From Enterococcus sp. CSURQ0835 (GTDB lineage Bacteria; Bacillota; Bacilli; Lactobacillales; Enterococcaceae): a stretch of 64,000 nucleotides of DNA. Shown one piece after another: positions 44,569 through 53,168 of the stretch. The DNA lies in assembly GCF_902706605.1 (NCBI RefSeq), contig NZ_CACSLH010000008.1, positions 42,248-106,247 of the forward strand, read 5' to 3'. Every line of letters begins with the position of its first letter. Positions within the stretch are counted from its first letter, which is position 1. Below the pieces are notes generated by a model, which searched no databases, was not told the DNA's origin, and saw only the letters and a program-made list of their open reading frames with translations. Both the position numbers and the translations under genes were made by a program.

Positions 44569-45225
44569 TTACAGCAATGGATCTGGCTTTTGCCCGATTT
44601 TTTCTAAAAAACTGATATCGTTCCATTTTAGCATTTTATATGGCGGTTCGATATGATCAGTTTCCAAGATCGTCAAACTGTTGTTGAACAAGCCGCCTTG
44701 CTCCCGTAATTTAGCCAGTGGTTTTCCCGTCAAATATTGGATCGCTGCCGTCAATGCCGCTCCGTGCCCGACAAACAACAAAGGACCACTTTCCGCTTGT
44801 GCCACTGCTTGTTCGACTAATTTGCAAATGCGCGCTAACATGTCTTCGATTTTTTCACCACCAAAAGGAGTGGGATCATATTTTTCTAAGTGATGACGCA
44901 AATTTTCCAAATCATGAGGATGCTGCTGGATCATTTCTGGGATCAATTGCCCTTCCAATGAACCCAGTCCTAACTCCCGCAAATCATCCGTCCGAACGAT
45001 CTCTGCCGGGTGTTTTAAATGATGATTGATCCCTTCTGCGGTCAAATACGCACGCTTCAAACTGCTGGTATAAATTTTTTCAAACGGCACATCGGCTAAA
45101 GTCTTACCTAACTCTTCGATCGCCGCAAAACTTTCCGGCAACAGCGGTGAGTCACCTAGCATCCCTTGAAAACGTTTCTCTTCGTTCCACTGCGTTTTGC
45201 CGTGGCGCGTAAAATATAATTTCAT
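44569..45225 (-). CDS. Histidine phosphatase-superfamily protein
   Basis: A 218-residue phosphoglycerate-mutase-like phosphatase. The catalytic motif is YFTRHGKTQWNEEKR, with the second histidine in LFVGHGAALTA and the conserved LRELGLGSLEG between. The substrate cannot be decided: it could be a sugar or cofactor phosphate. It lies between trmL and recD2 on the same strand, probably in one operon. Confidence 0.85.
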   Translation of the reverse strand: MKLYFTRHGKTQWNEEKRFQGMLGDSPLLPESFAAIEELGKTLADVPFEKIYTSSLKRAYLTAEGINHHLKHPAEIVRTDDLRELGLGSLEGQLIPEMIQQHPHDLENLRHHLEKYDPTPFGGEKIEDMLARICKLVEQAVAQAESGPLLFVGHGAALTAAIQYLTGKPLAKLREQGGLFNNSLTILETDHIEPPYKMLKWNDISFLEKIGQKPDPLL

Positions 45226-45240
45226 CTCATAGCCTCTTTC

Positions 45241-45747
45241 TTAATCCAACTTATCATGATCATAATGGTGCGTTAATTCCAAATTAGGAAATCCTTGTTG
45301 GCGCAACGCTTCATAGACTACCATGATCACCGTGTTGGACAGATTCAACGACCGCACATGCTCATCATTCATCGGGATGCGCAAACACTTGTCTTCGTTT
45401 TCTCGCATGAAATCTTCTGGCAAACCCGTCGTTTCTTTTCCAAATAAAAAGAAATGATCCTCATCGGTCGTGTAATCCACTTCTGAATAAACACGATGCG
45501 CAAATTTCGAAATCAAATACAGCTTCCGCTCACCTAAATAGTCCAAAAACGCCGGTAAACTTTCATGATACGTGATATCCACCGCATCCCAATAATCTAG
45601 TCCTGCTCGCTTCAAATGTTTATCATCGGTGGAAAATCCCAGTGGCTCGATCAAATGCAGCGGCGTGTTGGTCGCCGCACACGTCCGTGCGATATTTCCC
45701 GTATTAGCCGGGATCACTGGTTCAAACAATACAACATGATTGGTCAT
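45241..45747 (-). CDS. trmL: TrmL, tRNA (cytidine/uridine-34 2'-O) methyltransferase
   Basis: A small SPOUT methyltransferase modifying the wobble base of certain leucine tRNAs. The 168-residue product has [18 protein letters not shown] at the N-terminus, [12 protein letters not shown], and the C-terminal knot [16 protein letters not shown]. The ATG at 45747 follows AGGAGGAC. A longer in-frame N-terminus would have to be translated through a terminator hairpin and is rejected. Confidence 0.92.
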   Translation of the reverse strand: MTNHVVLFEPVIPANTGNIARTCAATNTPLHLIEPLGFSTDDKHLKRAGLDYWDAVDITYHESLPAFLDYLGERKLYLISKFAHRVYSEVDYTTDEDHFFLFGKETTGLPEDFMRENEDKCLRIPMNDEHVRSLNLSNTVIMVVYEALRQQGFPNLELTHHYDHDKLD

Positions 45748-45880
45748 AATTTTTGTCCTCCTAATTCGAGTAAAACCCGCACCACAAAGTCCGCGCACCA
45801 CATTTTTAAAAACCCGCGTTTTGGCAGCTGTTTTCCTCAAGACCCCCACGTTCAAATTTTTCGTCAGGCATCTTAGCATA

Positions 45881-45975
45881 AAAAAAAACGTATCAACTCG
45901 GTGTCCAGCACGGCGAGTCGCTACGTTAGTGAAGCACTTTTCACTAACTTTTATCAGAACAGGAACCTGATAAAA
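45881..45975 (-). promoter_or_regulatory. Attenuator-like leader of trmL: three hairpins ending in an intrinsic terminator
   Basis: In transcription order (minus): TTTTATCAG/CTGATAAAA at 45949-45975, GTTAGTGAA/TTCACTAAC at 45925-45948, then CGTA-N3-ACTCG/CGAGT-N3-TACG at 45889-45925 followed by TTTTTTTT. The terminator is about 130 bases before the trmL ATG, and a promoter sits just upstream. No T-box motif or riboswitch class was recognised. Confidence 0.6.
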
Positions 45976-45999
45976 ACCAATGAAAAACAACTTGTGTGT

Positions 46000-46028
46000 A
46001 ATATATCATCCTCAAGTAACTTTTGCAA
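46000..46028 (-). promoter_or_regulatory. Promoter of the trmL leader
   Basis: TTGCAA, 17 bases, TATATT. Start of transcription would be near 45993, about 20 bases before the first hairpin. Confidence 0.7.
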
Positions 46029-46051
46029 TGCTTAGCCTTAAACTTTTCTTA

Positions 46052-46065
46052 AGAAAGCGCTTTCT
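46052..46065 (-). promoter_or_regulatory. Candidate cre (CcpA) site upstream of the trmL promoter
   Basis: AGAAAGCGCTTTCT matches the cre consensus at 13 of 14 positions and contains a perfect 12-base palindrome. It lies near -66, a position compatible with activation, directly after the rlmA stop. Confidence 0.5.
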
Positions 46066-46890
46066 CTAATTTCCTTTTAATATTTCCAAATCTATCGTAA
46101 TTTTTTTCAGCGGATCGGCTTGTAACCGGGCTTTGACTGCCGGATCAACTTGCCATTCCAACGGTGACATCTCCAATAGATCCAACCGATTTTCTGCCGG
46201 AATTTCATATTCATATGTGACCCGCGTTTGCGCTTGCACGTGCAGTTCACTTTTAAATCGTTCGATCACTGCTTGATTGGAATAATTTTGTCCTGGATGA
46301 TACACTTCCCGCAACTCTTTTAAGTAGCCACTTTGCGGAACGACTTTGATGACACTGCCGCCTGGTTTCAAAACGCGCTTGAATTCTTGATAGTGTGACG
46401 GCGTAAAAATATTCAAGATCGTCTCAAAACTCGCTGGGGCAAACGGTAAATTCGTCAAATCAGCCATACACCAAAACGCGTCGATCGGTTGATTGGTCGC
46501 TAAATAAATACCCGCTTTTGAAATGTCAAAACCGACATTCACCGGATTTTTTTTCAGCCGATTCAATTCAGCTAAAAAGCTGCCCTCGCCACAGCCGACA
46601 TCCAATAAATTTCCCGGCACGATCCACTCAGCTAACTGTTCTAACACTGGCTGGTACATCCCCGCTTTGATCAAGCGCCCCCGCGGCTCGAACATCGCCG
46701 CGTCATATTCCGTTTTGACTTGATGCGTCAGAAAATATAACGTTCCTTTTTTGGCTAAATCAAATCGATGCCCATTTTGACAAACTAAACTTTTGCTTTG
46801 GTAATGCATCTTACTTTGGCAGTTGGGGCACCAAAACAATTCCGCGTGCTTTGCTAAAAAAGCCGCGCCTCGGTCGATTTTTTTTAACAT
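46066..46890 (-). CDS. rlmA: RlmA-type 23S rRNA (guanine-N1) methyltransferase
   Basis: A 274-residue methyltransferase with an N-terminal zinc ribbon (FWCPNCQSKMHY, LVCQNGHRFD) and a class I SAM domain (LLDVGCGEGSFL near residue 95). The family methylates N1 of G745 or G748 in helix 35 of 23S rRNA; Gram-positive members (RlmAII/TlrB type) act on G748 and can affect macrolide binding. Position specificity is inferred from lineage only. Confidence 0.85.
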   Translation of the reverse strand: MLKKIDRGAAFLAKHAELFWCPNCQSKMHYQSKSLVCQNGHRFDLAKKGTLYFLTHQVKTEYDAAMFEPRGRLIKAGMYQPVLEQLAEWIVPGNLLDVGCGEGSFLAELNRLKKNPVNVGFDISKAGIYLATNQPIDAFWCMADLTNLPFAPASFETILNIFTPSHYQEFKRVLKPGGSVIKVVPQSGYLKELREVYHPGQNYSNQAVIERFKSELHVQAQTRVTYEYEIPAENRLDLLEMSPLEWQVDPAVKARLQADPLKKITIDLEILKGN

Positions 46891-46975
46891 CTCATCACTT
46901 CCTCTTTGGCATCATAGCATAACTTTTCTATTCTATGATACACTACATTTTAGAAAATACGAGGAGGACCTTCCA

Positions 46976-47611
46976 TTGATCAAAGAATTTTGTGCTGAAA
47001 ATTATACGAATATCCCCAACGCTATCACAGCCGGCGCTACCCGCATCGAGCTTTGCGACAATCTAGCCGTCGGTGGTACGACCCCTAGCCTCGGTGTCCT
47101 AGAAGAAGCATTGGCTTACGCAAATGAAAAAAAAATCCCGGTCATGACGATGATCCGGCCCCGCGGTGGTGACTTTGTCTATAACGATACAGAAATCAAA
47201 ATCATGGAAAACGATTTGATCCATGCTAAAAACGCGGGCACAGACGGCGTTGTCTTCGGCTGTTTGACTCCTGAAAATGAAGTTGACGAAGAAGTCTTAG
47301 AAATTTTACTGGGCAACAGCGGCGGCTTACAGACAACTTTTCACATGGCGTTTGACGAACTTCCAATCGTGGAACAATTCAAAACAATCGACTGGTTTGC
47401 AAGCCTCGGGATCGACCGCATCTTGACCCACGGCGGCCCGCTGACTGAACCGATCGAAAACCATTTGGATCATTTGAAAAAACTCGTCGACTACGCAGCA
47501 GATCGAATCATTATTTTACCCGGCGGCGGCATCACAGCAAAAAATGCGAAAACCATCGCGGAAACATTAGGAGTAAAAGAAGTGCACGGGACGCGAGTGG
47601 TGGAATTTTAA
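46976..47611 (+). CDS. cutC: CutC-family protein
   Basis: A 211-residue TIM barrel of the CutC family, associated with copper homeostasis. Family motifs are FCAENYTNIPNAI, RIELCDNLAVGGTTPS, MTMIRPRGGDFVY and ILTHGG. The start is TTG at 46976, eight bases after AGGAGG; an in-frame upstream extension overlaps rlmA on the other strand and lacks an SD. The exact biochemical role of CutC is unsettled. Confidence 0.88.
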   Translation: MIKEFCAENYTNIPNAITAGATRIELCDNLAVGGTTPSLGVLEEALAYANEKKIPVMTMIRPRGGDFVYNDTEIKIMENDLIHAKNAGTDGVVFGCLTPENEVDEEVLEILLGNSGGLQTTFHMAFDELPIVEQFKTIDWFASLGIDRILTHGGPLTEPIENHLDHLKKLVDYAADRIIILPGGGITAKNAKTIAETLGVKEVHGTRVVEF

Positions 47612-47613
47612 AC

Positions 47614-47656
47614 AAAAATAGTGCTACGCGGTTTGATTCGCGTAGCACTATTTTTT
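47614..47656. terminator. Bidirectional terminator between cutC and the pilus operon
   Basis: AAAATAGTGCTACGCG pairs perfectly with CGCGTAGCACTATTTT and is flanked by A- and T-runs. It serves both convergent units. Confidence 0.93.
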
Positions 47657-47658
47657 GT

Positions 47659-50600
47659 CTAGCTCACTTTTTTCTTAAAATCTACCATGCTGGCTAACCC
47701 GATCATTACGATGCCTAACACCGTTAAGAACAAAGTGAGCCGTCCGCCTGCGCGGGGCATTTGATAGGCAGGGAAATTTTGTAAATAAAGATTCCCACTC
47801 GATTTTCTAAACGCAGGTGGTAATGGATCACCATGACCTGTAATTTCAACTTGGTTCAGATACCCTTCCTGAGCTGGATCTAACTGGACGACCCAATAAC
47901 CACTTGGAAGTTGATAATTAGGAGCAGCTTTTGTTTCTACTAAAAGATACTCTCCTGCTGCTAGGTCATTGAAGCGTACTCGGCCAAAATTATCACTAGT
48001 GACCACGTGCAACGGATTTGCCAAATCCCAGTAAGTGCCAGCTGGGTTATTCGGATACGGATTCGGTTTTGGAGTTGCATCGTTATTTTTCTTATAAAGT
48101 TTAAACTCGACATTTTCCAGTCGCTCGTTTTCGCCGTCCGCATTCTCGCTACCTTCTTTAACAAAGTAGAAATCCATCTTGCTTTCAGGCACAAATGTCT
48201 TTTTGTTTTTGATCGTGTAGTAACCACTTTTTTTATTTGCATCATAGGTCGGGTTTTCATTATCTGTTGGCAATAACAAACCTGGATCACTACCCGCCGG
48301 TCCGATATATTTGACCGTATCGATCACTTTACGATACCCCAGGCTCAGGTCAGTCGAGGTCTTCGTCGTGACTAGCCAATATGCATCACTGACAGGCAGA
48401 TCATAATCAGTGTGAGTCTCAGTTTCCACCAGTGCATAATATTTAGCCATCTCAGGAATTTCACTCCGGTCTAAGCCGATGATCTGACCATTACTATCGA
48501 CCGTATACTCACCACCAACTTGAGTCCACTTACTAGAATCTTTCGTAGGACCCGTATTGATATCCGGTACGCCGGTTGCTTGGTTCCACGCATAAAGTTT
48601 AAATTTTACATTATTCACACCATTGGGTTTCATTAATTCATTGTTTTCATTAGCTTTGTAGACATTTAAATCACCGGATTTAGCGAAGTTTTTAATAGCC
48701 AAATTATCTCCTCTAAACTCATTGTCCACATATTTGCTGTAAGTAGCCCAATCGGTTTTTCGTGCCCATACTCCATTTGAGTACTGAAAAACATCCGTCC
48801 AACCAACGCCACCAGTAGCTCCTCCCCAAAAGAAGTAATAAACTTGCCCTTCTTGAGGTGCTTCTGTCTCTTTCGGGCTCGTCAGTTGATGATCTGGATA
48901 AGTAGCGGTTTCAATCAATGCATACGCTCCAGAGTAATTGGTCACGCCTTTATCTAAATATTGTGATATGTCTATTTTACCCTCGTTATCAGTGGCTAGA
49001 TTTGAAGCCCTAACTTTCCAATAGCCAGCTGTAATGTTATCTGGTGTAGGAGGTGTGTCATTAATAGGTGGGGCACCGCTTTTCCATGTCCAACCAACTA
49101 GGCTAAAAGTAACTTTTAGATCTTCACCTTTGTCATTTTTCAACTGAGTACCATTTTCGTCTACTGAAGGCATGATATTTTTATTTTCATCGATTTTATA
49201 AAAAACAGCTGGCATTTCAATTGACTTTTCAAAAACATAATATAGTTTCAATGTTAGCTGTCCATCTTCAGTAACGACTCCAGTTAATTTAGACAGTCCA
49301 TTTATCACTTTGTGGGTATAAGCTGGGTAGATCTTCGTTGAAGCAGAAACCGTTTCACCTTTGAGTCCTGATTTATATTCTGTATCTTTTAAATAGAAAT
49401 CTTTTTCCTTCGGGTCTGCCCCACCTTGACCTCGTTTCTGTAAATAATGCTCCACCTTATAAGGATATTTCGGCTCAGATCCATCATCTTTTATATAATA
49501 CCTTTTTAAAACGGTCGTGCTATCTTCTTTCACAATGGCAGTTTTAACATTATACGGAAGTGATTCAGCATATTTATAATCTGTATAGCTTCTAATATGG
49601 GGATAAACATTTGAATCTAACGTATCACCTACTCTTCCGCTAAATTCATCATTATTCGCTAAACGGAAATTATCTTTTGTACTGACGTCTTTTCCATCCT
49701 CCAATAGCCAATGCTCAACTCGATAGTTTGCCATCTTAGCTTTTTTATTTCGAACATGGACGATCGCGCCATTACTATTCGTTACGCGGATAGTAAATTC
49801 TTTAGAGATAACCGCCTTTTCAGTCGCATCATAATCACTGGATAACGTCGGATCATACTCATACGGTGAGGCAGTTTCCACAAACCGATAAGTGGCTCCA
49901 TCTTCTAAGCCTGTGACTCGAATCGTTCCCGGGTAACTGAGTGAACCAATCGTGTTAGGACTTGTCACTAAGTTATCTTTCCCTGCGACATCGGTCCAAC
50001 TTCCATTTATCTTTTTTTGTAGTTTAAAGTTGAAACCGTTCATTTCTTTTGAATTATCTTCTTCATTCCATTTGAACAAGACTGCCTCAGTTGCATTGAC
50101 AGTTAGAGAGACTAATGGATTCGTCAATGTTCCAGTTGTAGACAATGAACGTGGGACCTCACTATCATCATAACTTAAGGAATAACGATAATAATGATCA
50201 ATAGTATTTCGTTTAGTTCCCGAAGGTGTTTCCGGTGGATAATCTGTATCTAGCCAGATCATATAACTTGGGATACGTCCGCCTAATACATTGCTATCAC
50301 CATAAACTAAAGTAAAATAATCTTCTAACAATTCGCGATCAGCTTCTTCATAGTAGCCGTTTCCAATCGCTCGTTGGGCAGCTCGCTTAGCAAACTCTGG
50401 GACCGCTACTGGACTCCCATTACGGTCTGTAATCGTTCGATCAACCGAGCTTGTTTGTTTTTTACCGTTTAACAGTTCTTCATAGGTTTTTGCATCATTT
50501 TTCGAACCGGGATCGACTCGACCGAAGTTCACCATCACCGTTCGTACAGCATCTTTCCCAGTTCCTTCTACATAGATGCCATAAGTTCCTGGTGTTGCTC

Positions 50601-52275
50601 GGACACGTTTACGGAAAGCTTCTTTCGTCTCATTGTTCTTTTGGATCAATTGCTTCAGTGAATCTTCTTCACTAGGATTGTTGCTCGTGTCCGTTGCGCC
50701 TTTGCGATATAACGGTCCGTCTGTATTACTATGTGCTAAAATCAGCTGATCATATGCATGGACATCAGACGGTTGCCCACCTTTTTTAGCCGCTTGAGCA
50801 CCATTTGGCAAATTCATCGGGATACGAATATCCGGTTGAATCGTCAAATTACGAATCGTCACTCCTGGATCTAATTGATCTTCGACATACAGTAAAGCGC
50901 CTTGGTCATTATTTTCATCTCGAATACCGGTTGAGTATTCTCCCCATTGATGCTTCTGATTATTAGGATCATGGTAAAAACCCCATTGAGGATTATCTCG
51001 GAAATTGACTTCATCGCCATTCAGTTCTAAAAGAGCGCCTAAGTTGACGGTCATTTCCCATTCAGCTGCTAAATTTGAAAATGTCCGTGCCCGCTTAAAG
51101 TTATAACCGTTGCTGTAATTCATATGATACTTCTCGTATTTGATTTGCTTATCGATTCCGCCAAAAGTAGTCGTCATGACCTTTTCTGCTTGATTGCGGT
51201 TAAATAACGAATTAGCTGGGAATTGGAAGGTCACCGCATTTAATTGAGTAACATCCAAATCTTTGACATTCTCATTAAAAACCAATTTCACCTGGCCATT
51301 TTCCGTGAACCAAGCCCCAATGATGACATCAACGTCATCATTATTAGTTACCGTTAACGGAGTTGAGCCCACAGGAACCTGCTTCCAACCTTCACCGGTA
51401 TCATTAACATTTTTTACTAAATCAAATGCAAAGTAATCGCCTGCTTGCAGTTTCGTTGCTTCATCTGCAATAGCTAATGTCCACTTAAAATTAAATGTGT
51501 AGCCGACATTTGATTGTGCTGGATTTGTTTCACTCAATGGGTTTTGGGCATTATCCAAAATCTCCCAATCATTGACTGTAATCGTCACCCCATCAACTTG
51601 TTGTAAATCACGACCGCCAGCTTTAGTCAATGACGAACGACTCGCGCTCTTGACCGCCGTATTCGTTTCTTCTGTCGTTTGCTTTTCACTGGCCTGTGAC
51701 TCAGAAGTTTGGATCTCTGGATGTTCAATAGGCGCTTGCAATTCGCTTGTAGCTTCATCGTTTGTTTTTTCTTTTGCTTTATTTGCAGCAGTTGAATCTT
51801 TGGTTGATTGGTTAGTTTTCTCAGTACTCTGACTATTTTTAGTTTTTTTCTGTGGTTCGCTCGAACTTTTAGTTGTGGCTTTTGACTTAGTAGAACTCGT
51901 TGTTGACTCAGTCTCACTTGTTTTTTTGCTAGTCAATGTACTGATTGAACTGTCCGTCAACTCTTTCTCCCGCATCGTCTCATCAGTCGCTTGTTTTTCA
52001 TCCGCAGCAGCTGACTGGCCTTCCTCACTGGTCGTCGTGGTAGTTTTCTGCTGGCTTGCTTTTGTTTCAGCTAGACTTGACTCACTTGACTGCTCCGGCA
52101 AAGGCAAGTTCGCTAATGCAGTCGAATACGTTTCCAATCGTTTGCTGGTAGCAGTGCTGCTTTCCGTCGTGTTTGCTTTAGAGAACGCTGTGAGAGGAAG
52201 TGTCGTAATAAGCAAGGTGAAAATGAGCAGTACGATACTCAACCGTTTAAAAATCGCATTTAATTGTCTCATCAT
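47659..52275 (-). CDS. Large sortase-anchored pilus-tip-like adhesin
   Basis: 1538 residues. A signal peptide (about 1-32) is followed by a Ser/Thr/Glu/Lys-rich stalk to about 235 and a large adhesive region (about 240-720, beginning VDGVTITVNDWEI). Then come CnaB-like domains with E-boxes (FVETASPYEY, LIETATYPDH, LVETETHTDY, LVETKAAPNY) and two MucBP-like repeats (YRVEHWLLEDG, YKVEHYLQKRG). The C-terminus has MPRAG at 1506-1510, a hydrophobic helix and KKK. MPRAG departs from LPXTG. Last gene of the operon; the ligand is unknown. Confidence 0.85.
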   Translation of the reverse strand: MMRQLNAIFKRLSIVLLIFTLLITTLPLTAFSKANTTESSTATSKRLETYSTALANLPLPEQSSESSLAETKASQQKTTTTTSEEGQSAAADEKQATDETMREKELTDSSISTLTSKKTSETESTTSSTKSKATTKSSSEPQKKTKNSQSTEKTNQSTKDSTAANKAKEKTNDEATSELQAPIEHPEIQTSESQASEKQTTEETNTAVKSASRSSLTKAGGRDLQQVDGVTITVNDWEILDNAQNPLSETNPAQSNVGYTFNFKWTLAIADEATKLQAGDYFAFDLVKNVNDTGEGWKQVPVGSTPLTVTNNDDVDVIIGAWFTENGQVKLVFNENVKDLDVTQLNAVTFQFPANSLFNRNQAEKVMTTTFGGIDKQIKYEKYHMNYSNGYNFKRARTFSNLAAEWEMTVNLGALLELNGDEVNFRDNPQWGFYHDPNNQKHQWGEYSTGIRDENNDQGALLYVEDQLDPGVTIRNLTIQPDIRIPMNLPNGAQAAKKGGQPSDVHAYDQLILAHSNTDGPLYRKGATDTSNNPSEEDSLKQLIQKNNETKEAFRKRVRATPGTYGIYVEGTGKDAVRTVMVNFGRVDPGSKNDAKTYEELLNGKKQTSSVDRTITDRNGSPVAVPEFAKRAAQRAIGNGYYEEADRELLEDYFTLVYGDSNVLGGRIPSYMIWLDTDYPPETPSGTKRNTIDHYYRYSLSYDDSEVPRSLSTTGTLTNPLVSLTVNATEAVLFKWNEEDNSKEMNGFNFKLQKKINGSWTDVAGKDNLVTSPNTIGSLSYPGTIRVTGLEDGATYRFVETASPYEYDPTLSSDYDATEKAVISKEFTIRVTNSNGAIVHVRNKKAKMANYRVEHWLLEDGKDVSTKDNFRLANNDEFSGRVGDTLDSNVYPHIRSYTDYKYAESLPYNVKTAIVKEDSTTVLKRYYIKDDGSEPKYPYKVEHYLQKRGQGGADPKEKDFYLKDTEYKSGLKGETVSASTKIYPAYTHKVINGLSKLTGVVTEDGQLTLKLYYVFEKSIEMPAVFYKIDENKNIMPSVDENGTQLKNDKGEDLKVTFSLVGWTWKSGAPPINDTPPTPDNITAGYWKVRASNLATDNEGKIDISQYLDKGVTNYSGAYALIETATYPDHQLTSPKETEAPQEGQVYYFFWGGATGGVGWTDVFQYSNGVWARKTDWATYSKYVDNEFRGDNLAIKNFAKSGDLNVYKANENNELMKPNGVNNVKFKLYAWNQATGVPDINTGPTKDSSKWTQVGGEYTVDSNGQIIGLDRSEIPEMAKYYALVETETHTDYDLPVSDAYWLVTTKTSTDLSLGYRKVIDTVKYIGPAGSDPGLLLPTDNENPTYDANKKSGYYTIKNKKTFVPESKMDFYFVKEGSENADGENERLENVEFKLYKKNNDATPKPNPYPNNPAGTYWDLANPLHVVTSDNFGRVRFNDLAAGEYLLVETKAAPNYQLPSGYWVVQLDPAQEGYLNQVEITGHGDPLPPAFRKSSGNLYLQNFPAYQMPRAGGRLTLFLTVLGIVMIGLASMVDFKKKVS

Positions 52276-52316
52276 CTTTGCACCTCCTACAGCATTTCTT
52301 CTTGCTGTCCAAATGA

Positions 52317-53156
52317 TTATTCCGCAGATCCGTTTCGAGCTTGCAGTTTATTTTTTATGATCGTCGCGATGATCAATAGCAACATGATCCCGGCCGTGAT
52401 GGCAGCAATCATAAGTAATTTTTTTTGTTCATCCGTCAATGTATCCACTGGTTTGATCGCCGCTTTTTTCGCTGGATCATAGGGTACGCGATGACCGCGG
52501 ACTAGTAACCGGTGACTATTGATCCCATAAGGCGTACACGTCAACAGTGTCACGAGGTCTTGCTCACTTTCAGCTTGCAAGTGTTGCGTCTCGTGCGGTT
52601 CGATCACCACGATCTGATCCACCTCATAAGCCAAAATCTTACCTAAAACAGTGAGATAAAATTGATCTCCGTTTTTTAGTTCTGTCAAATGAGTAAAGAT
52701 CTTCGCATGGGAAAGTCCCGAATGGCCCGTCAATACAGCATGGCGATTTTTCCCGCCGATCGGTAACGCCGAACCTTCTAAATGTCCGACTGCTTTTTGC
52801 AGCACTTTTTCACCAGTGCCATGGTAGACAGGCAAATCGACTTTGATCTTAGGGATTTCTAGTGTCGCCATCGTGCCTTTATAATTCAACGTTTGATAAT
52901 AATTTTGATTTGTAGCTGGCGGGCCCTCTGGAGAAAACGGGTCACTAGGGATCGTCCCAGCTAAACTTTCGTTGTAGTCTTCAGCAGCTTGCCACATTTG
53001 CGCGATTTGTTCAGCAGTCAGTTCCTTTGATTTTGCTTTATAGTCACGACTGACGTACGAACCATTTTTAGCGTTCAGATAACTACTGAGATGAGGGTAA
53101 GCGAGTGCGATCAGACCGATCAAGATCGCTATGATTGTAAAAATTTTCCGTCCCAT
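52317..53156 (-). CDS. srtC: Class C pilin sortase (second in operon)
   Basis: A 279-residue pilus polymerase. It has an N-terminal membrane helix, the lid motif DPF at 72-74, His145 (LTGHSG), Cys207 (TLLTCTPYGINSH) and Arg216, and a C-terminal membrane helix. The sequence is closely similar to the sortase at 55113-55937 with catalytic residues at identical positions, so the two are paralogues. It is placed between the second pilin and the tip-like protein. Confidence 0.95.
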   Translation of the reverse strand: MGRKIFTIIAILIGLIALAYPHLSSYLNAKNGSYVSRDYKAKSKELTAEQIAQMWQAAEDYNESLAGTIPSDPFSPEGPPATNQNYYQTLNYKGTMATLEIPKIKVDLPVYHGTGEKVLQKAVGHLEGSALPIGGKNRHAVLTGHSGLSHAKIFTHLTELKNGDQFYLTVLGKILAYEVDQIVVIEPHETQHLQAESEQDLVTLLTCTPYGINSHRLLVRGHRVPYDPAKKAAIKPVDTLTDEQKKLLMIAAITAGIMLLLIIATIIKNKLQARNGSAE

Positions 53157-53168
53157 CGTCTCACTCCT

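Noticed and set aside
45885..45960. tracrRNA-like sequence (AAAAGTG and CACCGAGT in order on minus)
   Set aside because: The resemblance is only short words; there is no CRISPR repeat, anti-repeat or cas gene in the window.
45748..45990. N-terminal extension of TrmL
   Set aside because: It would be translated through the leader terminator, lacks an SD and has no similarity to the family, whereas ATG 45747 has AGGAGG.
45881..45993. T-box riboswitch in the trmL leader
   Set aside because: No T-box sequence complementary to a tRNA acceptor end and no antiterminator pairing was found.
46823..46975. N-terminal extension of CutC
   Set aside because: It overlaps the start of rlmA on the other strand and has no SD; the TTG at 46976 has an ideal SD.
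51627..51917. Lys/Arg/Gln-rich frame within the tip adhesin gene
   Set aside because: It is an alternate frame of the Ser/Thr/Lys-rich stalk; the low-complexity codons create it.
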